Shown piece after piece: positions 36,174 through 48,648 of a DNA stretch of 64,000 nt. The notes under the pieces were generated by a model. The model did no database searches. It was not told the DNA's origin and saw only the letters and a program-made list of their open reading frames with translations. The translations under genes and the position numbers were made by a program. This stretch comes from Apiospora phragmitis (Eukaryota > Ascomycota > Sordariomycetes > Amphisphaeriales > Apiosporaceae): assembly GCA_038363925.1 (NCBI GenBank), contig JAQQWL010000005.1:3162001-3226000 (forward strand), given 5' to 3'. Numbering within the stretch: position 1 is the stretch's first letter; each line of letters begins with the position of its first letter.

Positions 36174-38011
36174 ATATATCTCACAAGCGAATATCTTACT
36201 TTTATAAATTTCTTTATAGCTTTAACCTTTTTTTATATTCTTTTACGTTTAAAAATACTATAACTTTAAAAAGAAAATAATATAATTTTAACGCTTTAAG
36301 CGTTTTAAAAAGACTTAACTTTAAATATATAAAAAGTTATATTAATTTACTACGTTTTATTAAAAACTTTATAATATAAACGAAATAATTAATTTATACG
36401 ACGCGAAATATTTACGAACTTTTAAAAACTTTTAAATCTCGAAAAAATGCGATTATTCGATATATTATTAATTTAAATACGCGATCGTTTCCTCCTCGAT
36501 TAAATAATATAAAAGATATAGCGAATCGATTATTTAGTTTACGCGAAGCGGGACGCGTCGGCGTTAATTAAGCCTTTAATTTTATACGACGACAACTAGA
36601 CCTCCGGACGCGTTTTAACCGAAGAATCGATTATTAAAGAATCCTTTATAAAAATCCCGACGCGTATCGCGCGTAGTTTACCCTTATACGGAATATAATT
36701 TATAAATACGAGATTTAAAAGGAGGATATCTATAATTCCGACGAGACCGGCTTTTTTATAAGCTAAATCTCGTCCGAAATAATTATAACTATTAATTAAT
36801 ACGGAAAGCCTAGGGTAATATAATAAAGGAACTGAGAATAGGTTATAATTATTTAAGGCGTCGGATTACACGGTTACGCTATCCCTTCGTATATTATTTT
36901 TATTAAGAAAACGTACCTCTTTTTTTAGTATAAAAATAGCTTATTATTAAAAAACTAGGTAATTATAATTATTAAAAATAATTAAATTACGAATAAAAGA
37001 GGCTAAGATTAGATTCGATATTTTAATAAATATATAAAATTTTATAGGAAAGGTATTTACCGCTTATTAATTTTTAACGGCTATAAAAGCTATTATTTAA
37101 TAATTTTTAAGCCTTATTATAAAAAGAACTCGATTATTATACTTTATATATTTTCTTATTTATTATATAAATTCTAACCTTTTAATATCGGCTATTTTTA
37201 TATATTAAAAAAAGCGTATAAGAAAAAGTTTAAATATTTTATACGGGCGTATATTATTTATATTTTAAAAGAGGACTTTTTATTAACGTTTTTAAAAGCG
37301 TTTTAAGCGATTTTTACCGTTTCGAATATATAAAGAGGCTTTCGAAAAATAAGACTTATCTCGTATAATCCGGAATATATTATTTTATAATTAGATATAA
37401 AGCTACGTATTTTAATACTTCCGGGGATATTTTTTAATCTATTTATTTTTTAAGAATTAAAAACTTTAAATAATTTAATTAAAACTTAGTTTTAAACCGA
37501 ATACGTTCGAAACCGTATTATATAATATTAAAATAATTTTTTAAATATTTATTTTAATTATTTTTAATTAAATTATAAAAGTTATAACGTATATTATATA
37601 TCGAGTTACTTTTTTAAAAAATAAAAACGCGATACTTCGAAAAATAAATAAAATATTTAGCCGGCGCCGCCGTACGAAAAAACGGCTATAAAATAGAGAA
37701 TTATTTTATATATAAATTAAAAAAGACTTATAATTTTAAAAACACGTTAATAAATAGTTATAGAATAAATCGCGTTAAAGGAATAATTATATAAAGACGT
37801 TTAAAATACGCTTATAACGTTATAAAATTTACGGAGAGCCCGGGCATAATACGCGTACTTATTAAAATAATATAAAAGTATTTAAAAATAAAGATTTTAA
37901 TTAATTTTAATATATTAAATACGTTATAATAAAATTAACTTATATTTTATTAAAAAGGGTATAAAAGAATAAGATATTCGTTTATATAAGATATTCGCTT
38001 GTGGGATACGT
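36174..38011 (+). mobile_element. pogo/Fot1-like DNA transposon, copy 1
   Basis: 1,838 bp, the usual size for Fot1-type elements, flanked by TA on both sides. The right terminus reads (reverse complement) ACGTATCCCACAAGCG; the left is the same with RIP-type changes. The fossil transposase on the + strand shows IYNSDETGFF (DDE motif region, about 36,730-36,760), GKPR, VIIIQGVGLHGYAIP, and further on matches to the HLLQPLDVG-type region and GGFRKIRLISYNPE near the C-terminus. Many in-frame stops; dead. Confidence 0.85.
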
Positions 38012-38153
38012 TAATACTTTTTAAAATATTATATATTAAAAATAGAAAAAAATTTCCTTTAATAAGCGTTTAATATAAAATTTAAAAAATAAACCGAATA
38101 TTATTTCTATTAAATTAATCGTACGTTTTAAAAAGAGCTTTATTATTATTTTA

Positions 38154-40626
38154 ACGTACCTTATAAGCGAGCTACGTATATAAGCGAGTTACGTATTTTT
38201 TATTATTAAGCTTTATAAGTTATAAATTAATTCGATCATAACGTTTAAAATTAATTAAATATATTAATAATTGTTATTTTTAAAGGTTTTTATATTATTT
38301 TAATAAATATACGTATTATACCCGGGCTTTCCGTAAATTTTATAGCGTTATAAGCGTATCTTAAACGTCTTTATATAATTACTCTTTCGACGCGATTCGT
38401 TTTATAATTATTTATTAATATCCTTTTAAAACTATTAATCTTTTTTAGTTTATATATAAAGTAATTTTTTATTTTATAGCCGTTTTTTTTTCGTACGGCG
38501 GCGCCGGCTAAGTATTTTATTTACTTTTCGAAGTATCGCGTTCTTATTTTTTAAAAGAGTAACTCGATATATAACTTACGTTATAACTTTTATAATTTAA
38601 TTAAAACTAATTAAAATAAATATTAAAAAATTATTTTAATATTATATAATAACGTTTCGAACGTATTTAGTTTAAAATTAAGCTTTAATTAAATTATTTA
38701 AAGTTTTTAATTCTTAAGGAATAAATAAGCCGAAAAACGTCCCTAGAGGTATTAAAACATATAGCTTTATATTTAATTATAAAATAATATATTCCGAATT
38801 ATATAAGACGAGTCTTATTTTTTAAAAGCCTCCTTATATATTCGAAATAATAAAAATTGCTTAAAACGCTTTTAAAAACATTAATAGGAAGTCTTCTTTA
38901 AAGATATAAATAATATACGCCTATATAAAACCTTTAATTTCTTTTTTATACACCTTTTTTAATATATAAAAATAATTAATATTAAAAGGTTAGAGCTTAT
39001 ATAACGAATAAGGAGGTATATAAAGTATAATAATCGAGTTCTTTTCGTAATAAAGCTCGAAAGCTATCGAGTAATGGCTTTCGTAGCCGTCTAAGATTAA
39101 GAGGCGATAACGACACTTCGTATAAGACCTGGTATATTAATTAAAGTATTAAATCTAGTTCTCGCCTCTTTTATTCGTAATTTAGTTATTTTTAATAACT
39201 CCGATCACTTAATTCTTTAATAATAAGCTGTTCTTATATTAGAAAGAGAGGTACGTTTTCCCGGTAAAAATAATATACGGAGGGATGGCGTAACCGTTTA
39301 ATTCGACGCCTTAAATAATTATAACCTATTCCCGGTTCTTTTATTATATTATTTTAGGTTTTCCGCGTCGATCGGAGGTGGTTATAATTATTTCGGATAA
39401 GATTTAGTTTATAAAAAAACCGGTGTTATAACCCGATATAATTATACGGCTAAAGACCCTACTTACCGGCACGAATTTATAATGCCTCGACTAGGCTACG
39501 ATACTACCGCTTACGACCGAACCGCTAGCTATACTAATATGAATTTATTAACGCTTTAAAAGCGAACTATACCGGAATATAGGATATCTTAAGCGGTAAT
39601 AAGAAGAACTACCGTAAGAGGGGAGTTACGTAATAAATTATAGGAGTAACGAGACGTAACGCTCCTCGTAAACTAGGAGCGACGAGATTATAACGCTTTA
39701 AATAAGCTAATTAAAATAAATTACTAATTAATAAGGTAATTTAATAAAAGTTAATAAAAGAGAGATTAAATATATATAAATAAATAATTCCTTATATATT
39801 TTATATAAACGCTTTTTATTTTAATAATTAATTTAAATATTAATTTAATTTATTAATAAAGTAAATAGTTTTAATAACTTTATTATAAATACTTTCGAGT
39901 TTATATACCTTAATTACCTTTATTTTTATAAATATTATATATTATATTAATAAAAGCGGACTTTTATCGCACGTTTAAATACTCTTTTATATTATTAAAC
40001 ATAAACCCTAGTACGTTTTACTAGGTTTCTTTTAAAACCCCGCTAGCGTTCGTTACACCCGGTCTCGTTAAAGTTATATATATCCTTCTTTTATATCTTA
40101 TATTTATTAATTATATTCTGTATAAAAATAAATTACGCGCGATACGCGTTAAGATTTTTATAAAGGATTTTTTAATAATTAATTCTTCGGTTAAAACGTG
40201 TCCGGAGGTCTAGTTATCGTTATATAAAGTTAAAGGCCTAATTAACGCCGACGCGTCTCGCGTTATATAAATTAAATAATAGATTCGCTATATCTTTTAT
40301 ATTATTTAGCCGGGGAAGAAACGATCGCGTATTTAGATTAATAATATATCGAATAATTAATTCTTTTTTAAAATTAGAAAGCTTTCGAAAGTTTATAGAA
40401 ACTACGGATCTTAGTCGAATTCCGCGTTGTCGGCTACGTAACGTCGACTCTAGGATATAATATATCGCTGTAGCTTTTCGTATATTTAATTTCGGGTTAT
40501 TTTAAAACGCTTAAAGCGTTAAATTAAACCTTTTTTCTTTATTTTTAATTCTATACTTATTAAAGGAGAAAAATTAATTAAAAGTACGTAGCTCGCTTAT
40601 ATACGTAGCTCGTTTATAGGGTACGT
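38154..40626 (-). mobile_element. pogo/Fot1-like DNA transposon, copy 2, opposite strand
   Basis: 2,473 bp with TIRs beginning ACGTACC and flanked by TA. Its interior is the reverse complement of copy 1 over most of its length (for example 40,130-40,340 matches 36,480-36,680). It carries a 634-bp insert at 39424-40057; without it the length equals copy 1. The transposase is on the minus strand and full of stops. Confidence 0.85.
39424..40057. repeat. Putative solo LTR of a second family, inside pogo copy 2
   Basis: 634 bp starting TGTTATAACCCG and ending TTCGTTACA, flanked by ACCGG on the left and CCCGG on the right, a 5-bp near-duplication. The flanking pogo sequence lines up with copy 1 once it is removed. 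No internal retrotransposon sequence, hence a solo LTR by inference. Confidence 0.65.
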
Positions 40627-40837
40627 TAAACGAAATAGAGTTAATATATTAATAAACGAATCTTTTAAAAGTAAGCTCGTAAGTTTAGTACTACCGGCCG
40701 CTCTGATTTATTAACGGGACCGAACGATAAAACCGATTTCGAAAACCCAAAAAAGGATGTTTTATACTTTTCCCGTGAATAAATAATTAAATAACCGCCG
40801 CTTAAGTAAGAAACACCGGGTTTCTATATAAAGTAAT

Positions 40838-41044
40838 TATGAAAACAGCTAGAAATAAAGCTGTTTATACTACTTTAAAAAGGGTATTACGTACCTGCGC
40901 GTATAAACCCCTTTTCTATTTTATTAAAAGGGGTATATAATACCCCTCGTAATTAATATTATAAATAGGTATAAATAATAGAATAATATAATATAATATT
41001 ATTTAAACCCTTATTTATACGTACGTACGAAAGCTTATTTAATA
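40838..41044 (+). repeat. copia-family LTR (3' of plus-strand copy)
   Basis: 207 bp, same orientation as the 35578 LTR. Joined directly to truncated gag. Confidence 0.75.
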
Positions 41045-41400
41045 TCTTTTAATAAATAATATTTTTTATAGTTATTAAACTAATTATATCTTTTAATAAA
41101 TAATGTTTTTAATAAATTAAATTTTTTATAGTTATTAAATTAATAAATCGTTAAAACTTTTTTATTTTATAATTAAACTGAACTTAAAGAATTCTATACT
41201 ATTTATATATATTTAAACCTTTAAATCGAAACACGTTAAAGTTTAATAAGTTAAAATATTATATAAGTATACGTTATTATAAAATTTAAACGTTATTAAT
41301 AAACTATTATTTAAATATTATATAACGCGTTTAAATAATTTTGTTTTATTTTTAATAATATATTAATTAATTACCCCCGGAAAATAATTTTTAAACTTCT

Positions 41401-41606
41401 TATTAAATAAGCTTTTATACGTACGTATAAGTAGCGGTTTAATTAGTATTATATTATTATATTTTCTTATTTATACTCATTTATTTTACTAGTTACGAGG
41501 AGTATCGCATAGCCCTCTTTATAAAGTAAAAAAGGGTTCGTACGCGCATGTACGTAGCACCTCTTTTAAAATAGTATAAATAGCCTTAGCTTTAATTATT
41601 TTAATA
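41401..41606 (-). repeat. copia-family LTR, minus orientation
   Basis: 206 bp. The following 41,607-41,830 matches 42,283-42,470 directly, so LTR plus adjacent 3' untranslated sequence occurs twice in tandem. Confidence 0.75.
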
Positions 41607-42075
41607 TTAGCAGTTTTTATTTTTAATAATAAATTTCGTTAATTCTTTCTTTAAAACGAGTCTTTTCTTTATAAGGGTCTCGTATAAATAGGTTACGCTA
41701 ATCCGGTATTTAGTACTTGCTTAAGCCGTACGAGTAATGTTATACTTTCTTAACGTTAATTTAATTAAATAGTAGGTCTTTTTATTAAATTATTTTAATC
41801 TTTTAAAGGTATTAATAATAGCGGGGGCTTTATTATATATTTAAATACGTTATACTTTATTAGCGATTAATTAAAATAGTTTTATAAATAAATATTCCTT
41901 TATATATAAAAACTTTATACGGTTTAAATTCTTCTCTTTTATACCTCTTTTTTTTTCTTTAATTTCCGAAACTTTATTTAAAAATAAACTATATTTATAT
42001 ATATATTTATTATATTTAATTAATAAGTCGCTAATCTTTTTAACGTTATCGTTATTAATATAATCCATCGTAATT

Positions 42076-42282
42076 TATTAAATAGGCTCTTGTATGTACG
42101 GTGGTTCCGGTTTTAATCGGGGTTTAATCGTTCTTATTTTATTATTTATATTTATTTTTAATACGAAGTACGAAGGGTATCGTATACCCCTTTTAATAAA
42201 ATAAGAAAGGGGTTGGTACGCGTAAGTACGTAGCACCCCTTTTAAAATAATATAGAAAACCTTAGTTCCTATTATTCCAATA
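42076..42282 (-). repeat. copia-family LTR (3')
   Basis: 207 bp; contains the shared ACGTACTTACGCGTACC-like block (reverse complement) and ends like the other copies. Confidence 0.75.
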
Positions 42283-45011
42283 CTAGCAGTCTTTATTTTA
42301 ATAATAGACTTAGGCAGCTCCCCTTTTTAAAACGAGTCTTCCTTCCGTAAAGGTTTCGTATAAATAGGTTACGCTAATCCGGTATTCGGTACCTACTTAA
42401 GCCGTATAGGTGATACTATACCTTCTTAACGTTAACTTAGTTAAGTAGTAAGTCCTTTAATAATAATAATAATAAGGAAAATTATTATATATTAACGTAT
42501 ATTACTTCCCCGTTATTAATTAAAAATAATAATAATAATAAAAGTAATAATAATAATAAGGGCGTTATTATATATCGCGATACGTTATACCCCGTTAAGG
42601 AAAAAGATATCTCTCTTTTTCTCCTTTTTTTACTCGTTATATAAGTCTAGTCTTTCGACGTACGCTTTTACGCGTACGGTTAACCTATTAATTAATACTA
42701 GCTATTCAAGGGCTTTATTTAGAGATTTTTTAGTGAAGGCGTTTATAGGGTTATTTCGGCCGTCGACCTAGCAGATCTCCGAGATCTCCCTTTTTTTATA
42801 CGATTTCGGAGCGATATAATATCGATTATCAGTCTTTTTTCGTTCCTCGTTTTTAATTTAATTAAGTATTCGTAAAATAAATATCCTTATTAATAAGCCG
42901 GTAATAGAACGCGGCGTTTATTAAGTAAGTAATGCCTTATCGTACGTTTTCCGGATCGAAATAATCGTACTCCTCTTCGTTATATTTTAGCTCCTCCCTT
43001 TTCTTTTCTTAGTTTCGAACGAAATCCCTATATTTTTTTTAAATAAACAGATTTTATTTAACGTTATTACGCGCTTAAAGGTATTAGGTTATTATACGGG
43101 TTCGCTTTTCAACTAGGTAGTTTATTAATTAATAGCCTTACTTATAATAAATTCGGCAGGTTTTTTATTTAAACTGCCGGTTCTTATACGATAGTTTTAG
43201 TTAAAAAGTATTAACGGGTCGCTAGCTACTTTCTTATCCTAGTGGTCGGTTATTATATAATAATTTATTATTATAAATTAGTCGGGTTTTTTTTATACGG
43301 TTATTTATAAACTATTTATTAATTAAATACGTATTTATAACCGAGTTTTAATATAGTTCCTCTATTAAATATTATTTTAAGATTTTTTAATCCGCTATTA
43401 TATTTAATAATACGCGAAGGTTCGAGAATAACGCTTTACACATTAACTTTTAGTTAATAAAGGTCGGTATAAGTTCCGGAACTCCTTAGCAAGCTCGTAT
43501 AACTAAGGTATAAAAAGCGATCTCTCCTTCTAATCTCTTTTCGAAGGCTTACTATACGAGTTAAAGCTTATTTAATCTAATTTCTAAAACTTTAATAAAT
43601 TACTTTTCGGCGTTTTTATTTTTTATTTATACGAACGAGGTTATTATTTAATTCGTAAAGTATTGGCTATAATTTACCGTCGTATTAAAATACGAGTCTA
43701 TTAGGTGGTATATCTCGTTTTATCTCTTTTCGGGTCCGATATAGTTAAGATAGAATGCCTCCGTACGGCCGGAAAGAATATCCGGGAAGATCGCGTAGTA
43801 TTAGTCTTCCGGTATATTTAGCCGTCGGCATGTTTTAATAAATATCCGTACTTTATTATAAAAGATATTATATAGCTTACCGGTATAGTTCTTTTTTTTC
43901 TTTTACACCTTCGAAAAAGTAACGACCTTATTTTAATCGATTTTGCCGTTATAAATAGTTCGATTTAAAGGGATATTATATTCCGTAACGTACGCTGGAC
44001 TAGATAATCGTACGGTCTGGTCCGGCGGTACCGGAGTCGGAGAAAGAAAAAGGACGATATCTTACGACGCTTAGGTACTTATAAATCCAGGGTTAGACGT
44101 CGGGCCTAAAGTGTTCCGTAGTGTCGTAAATAATTACTCCGTATAGAGATTAGGTATCTCTCGTTTAGGCGGCGGTTATTCGACTATCTGTTCTCGAAAA
44201 GAGTATAGAATATCCCTTTTTCGGGTTTCCAAAGTCGGTTCTGCCGGTCGGTCCTGTTAACATCTAAGAGCGGCCGGTTATACTAGGCTTACGAGCTTGG
44301 CTTTAAAGGATCCGTTCGTTAATATATTAATTTTATATTTTTTAAAGTAATTAAAAAGCTCTTTTTAAAACGTATAATTAATTTAATTAAATTAATGCTC
44401 GATTTATTCGTTAAACTTTATAATAAAGGACTTTTAAAAAGAGGTCTTCTTTATTTTTAATATATAGTATTTTAAAAAGTATTATACGAGGTATGTCGTA
44501 AGTTATTTAAGCGATATCTCCTCGGACTCGGAAAATATTTCTAAGGGTTCGAGCTCTTAAAGATCGAGGTTAATATTCCTTTTTTAAACTGTTAATAAGA
44601 TCCCGATATTTTAGGATACCTCTTCGTACGTAAGTAGTTCAGGGTTTAAAGTCGTCGGTCTATTTAGGTTCGGTAGGTCCGGGCTCGGTCCCGATTCGTC
44701 GACTATAATTAATTCTATTTTAATAAGGGTTATTATTTAATAAATTATATAATAAGGTTATTTAAATATATAATTATATATAGCTTAACTAGTTTCGCGT
44801 ATAATTCGAAACCTGGTCTCCTCTTTATAATATATACTCGGGAAAAGGGGTTCCTCCTCGTACGGTTAATTCAGTTCGGCTCTTCCTTCGAATATTTAAC
44901 GGGCGGAAATTCTCGGGGCTCCTTAGCACGGTCGCCCTTACGTCGGTAAGGGCGTAAAACCGTCTTTTTACTCTTATTAATTTATAATCGCTACGAGTAA
45001 TTATTAATTAA

Positions 45012-45218
45012 TATTAAATAAGCTCTCGTATATATAGTAATTCCGGGTTTAATCGAGGTTTAATTATTATATTTTATTATTTATATCTATCTTTAATACG
45101 AAGTACGAGGGGTATCGTATACCCCCTTTTAATAAAATAGGAAAGGAGTTCGTGCGCATAAGTACGTAGCACCCTTTTTAAAGTAATATAGAAAACCTTA
45201 GTTCCTGCTATTCTAATA
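45012..45218 (-). repeat. copia-family LTR shared by two tandem elements
   Basis: 207 bp. It is the 5' LTR of the element on its left and the only candidate 3' LTR of the element on its right. Confidence 0.75.
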
Positions 45219-48200
45219 TAATTAATATTAAATAATGCTATTAACTTTTTCGGTTTAAAATCGATAAGCTATATTTACGTTTTATATTAATATACGATAT
45301 CTTATATCTTTTTTAATCTTTAATATTTATTAATTTTATATAATAAGATAATAAAGCTCGCGTTTATAATATATCGAACCGCGATATTACGATTCGTAAA
45401 CTCGTTAATAACGATATTCGCCGTTTATTCGCTTATATTATTCGTTATAAAGATTATTTTCGTACGTTTTTTATTTAATTACGTAATAACATCGGTAACG
45501 GCTAGAATAATTAATACGCTTAGTCCTACGTTCCGTTTAATAAATACGTTCGTTTTAATAAATATTAAAATAACGTTTATAACTCTTACGTTTAAGTTTT
45601 ATACGGTAACTAATACTTATATTATAAGTTATAATTTATAAACCTTAATTTTGATAATAACGAAAAAAATAAATAATAAAGTTAAAGTAATAATAATAAA
45701 GTTAAAGTAATAATTATACGACGATAAATTAATAAAAGGTATAAGTAATTTTTAAGTTTATACGAATAATATTCTTATATAATTATTATTAATAGTTTTA
45801 ATTATAATATAATTACGTTTTTTTAAACTTTCTTTTATAATATTCGTAATAAAATATATTTAATAATACTTACGTAGCTACTTTTTTATTTATTTATTAT
45901 AAATCTAGTTTTTTAATATACGCTTTTATATATATCGTTAGTTTATTAATTAATATTAATTATTTAAAGCATTTATTTAATAATTTCTTAGTAAAGGCGT
46001 TTATAAGGTTACTTCGCCCGTCGATTTAATAAATTTCCGAGATTTCCCTTTTTTTATATGATTTTTAAACTAGTATAATATTAATTATTAGTTTTTTTTC
46101 GTTCGTTGTTCCTAGTTTAATTAAATATTTATAAAGTAATTTCGAATTTATATAAAAGATTATTAATATTTCTCAAAATTCGAAGCTTTCTATAATTCTT
46201 TTAATCGTGGTATTAAGTACGATCTCGTTATTAATACCGGAAATTATATTATATAATTCGTTAATTAATACTTTTTGAATAATTCTTTTATATTTCGTTA
46301 AGCTTTAAAAAATAATAATATTTTAAATTTCGAATTAGTTTATTATACGATTAAATGTTTAATTTAATATTATTAAATATTCGAGCTAAAACGTTAAGTT
46401 TTTATTATATATATAAAAACCTTCGGCAAATATATATATCTTTATATAGTGAAGATCGATTAAAATATATTTTAAACCGCGCGGTAAGTTTTAAATTCAT
46501 TAATTAATTCGTTCATTTATGTTTTTAATATTTTCATTTCTTAAGGTTTATATTTGAATTATAATCGAAAAGTTATATAATACTTTTAATTAATAAATTA
46601 ATATTATATACGTATCTTTTATATATTAGGAAACGTATTACTAGTTTTAATCGATAGTTTTTAAATTTATAAGCTTTAATTATTTAATTTATCCCTTTAT
46701 TTAAAAAATATATTATATAACTCGAGTTAGATTTTATTTTTATTAAATTCGATCGGTGTTTCTTTTATTAAGGTACTTTTTAGCTTCACTTAAAGATACA
46801 CTTTTATAAACTTTTTTTTAAAAAACTATATTACTATAAAGCTAAAAGTATTATCCGTTTATATTACCTTAATTTCGAAAATATCGAATCTATTTATTAT
46901 AAATAATAAATAAAGAATATACGTTAATATTATAATATTTAATTTTTATACGTGATATTTATAATACGTTTTAAATTAATAAAGTTATAATTCGCTTAAT
47001 TTATATAAAGACGATGCGATTTAAAATAACGTTTTTTTAAAGCAATATGTTTTTAATTTTCTTAAGAATTATATTTAAATAGTTCGAGTAAGTTTATTAT
47101 ACGATTAAGTATATATTTAAATAATATCGCGGAGCTCGCTTTACGTATAAAAGTCCTAAGTTAAGGTTAATTTAAAAGCGAGTAAAAGTTTTTAATTTAT
47201 TTATTAAATCGTAAGCGATTACGTTAAAATATTCTTTTCTTTACGTTTTTACAATTTTAAATTACGAGCTTAAACTTTTTATACGGCATTATAATTTTAT
47301 TATTAATTACTCGTCCGAGGCGCGTTTTTAAGATTCGATATCCGTTATAAACGGTTAGGTCGAATCGAACGAACTGGAATACTCTTCGTACGGCGAAATT
47401 ATTAATCTCTTCCGCGTCGGATTTTTAAAAAGCGTATCCGGGCGAAATAATTACTCCGTTTTACCGAAACTTAATTATTAAGTCGTAGTTTTTCTATTTT
47501 TTAAAACAAAAAATACAGCGGCCGAAGCGTTAAGAAATAAATATTTCCGAGGCTATTTCCGGCCACGGTGTACGGGAGTTATCGTAATGTTTTCGGCTAT
47601 TAATTTAGTAGTTAAAGTATTTATTAATTATTTCGAATTTATTTATAAATTCGGCTAATCGTATAATTCTTTAGCCTCTTTTTAATAATACGGCTTAATT
47701 TAAGTTATTCGAAAGGCTTTCGGTTCTACTAAGGTATTTATTCGAATCGTACGGTTTTTAATAACTATTATTTTATATAGTCCGGTTTAATTTTTTTTCT
47801 CGTTAAATTATAACTTCACTTTAAAATAATAATATAAAGGTATTATAAATAGCCGGTTCGTATCGAATATTTAAAGCTCGATAAGTATTAATATTTACAC
47901 GGCTTTTTCGGAGTATCTTTATCGTTTTCCGTATAGCTTCTCTTTTAGTTTAAATCTCTAAAAACGGTGGTGAGTTCTTACTAATACGAGGGTATACTAT
48001 AAACACGAGCAGGATAAATATTAAGCCGTCTAGGCTAATTATATTATTTAAAGTATTATTTCGGTATTTATACTATAACCTAGGTCTTTTTATAAAATAT
48101 TAAAGGCTTTACGTACTAAAGCATGCGCTCGCTTAATTTTATTTATTATTTAATAAGTTTTAATAAGTATTTATTTATATATTATTTTTATTACTTATAT

Positions 48201-48441
48201 ATAATTTCGAAATTCTTTTAAAAAAAACATATACTAAAATTATACGAAATATAGTTCGAAAGTCTTTAATAAATATATATTTAATACTTATAGAAGGTAT
48301 TTTAAATATCTCGTACGTTAAAAGAATTTAAGAATATAACCGCTTAAAAATACGTACTCGAATCGATAATATAAAATACGTTCCGTTTATTAAAACAAAT
48401 AACGTTTATAATAATTACGTAATTAAAATCGTATTCGGTTT

Positions 48442-48648
48442 TATTAACATAGCTAGAACTAAAGCTGTTTATATTATATTAAAAAGGGTACTACGTACCT
48501 GCGCGTACGAACCCCTTTTCTATTTTATTAAAAGGGGTATACGATACCCCTCGTAACTCGTATTAAAAATAGATATAAATAATAGAATATAATAATACAG
48601 CACCTTTTAAACCCCTATTTATACGTACGTACGAAAGCTTATTTAATA
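48442..48648 (+). repeat. Solo copia-family LTR inserted in reverse orientation
   Basis: 207 bp, oriented opposite to the element it sits in. It retains ACGTACCTGCGCGTACGAAC and GTATACGATACCCC. No copia internal sequence in its own orientation on either side. Confidence 0.7.

Larger units (their letters stand above)
35578..41044 (+). mobile_element. Ty1/copia element, plus strand, interrupted by two pogo elements
   Basis: An LTR (35578-35788), then internal sequence matching, in inverted orientation, the gag ends of the minus-strand copies near 44.7-45.0 kb and 51.1-51.4 kb. The gag is split at 36,173, resumes at 40,627-40,837, and meets a second LTR of the same orientation (40838-41044). 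The piece 40,640-40,830 lines up with the reverse complement of about 44,150-44,340. The rest of gag and all of pol are missing between 40,837 and the right LTR. Fully degenerate. Confidence 0.7.
42076..45218 (-). mobile_element. Ty1/copia element, minus strand, internally deleted
   Basis: LTRs at 42076-42282 and 45012-45218 in the same orientation. From the right: gag fossil (blocks like LYNIFYNKVRIFIKTCRRLN, QYYAIFPDILSGRTEAFYLN, NYIGPEKRDE at about 43,650-43,900), running to about 42,870. There it joins directly the end of RNase H (about 42,640-42,870, reading REISEICWVDG and a PADAF-like motif). Integrase and reverse transcriptase are gone. AAT-type microsatellites lie at 42,455-42,560. 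Confidence 0.75.
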
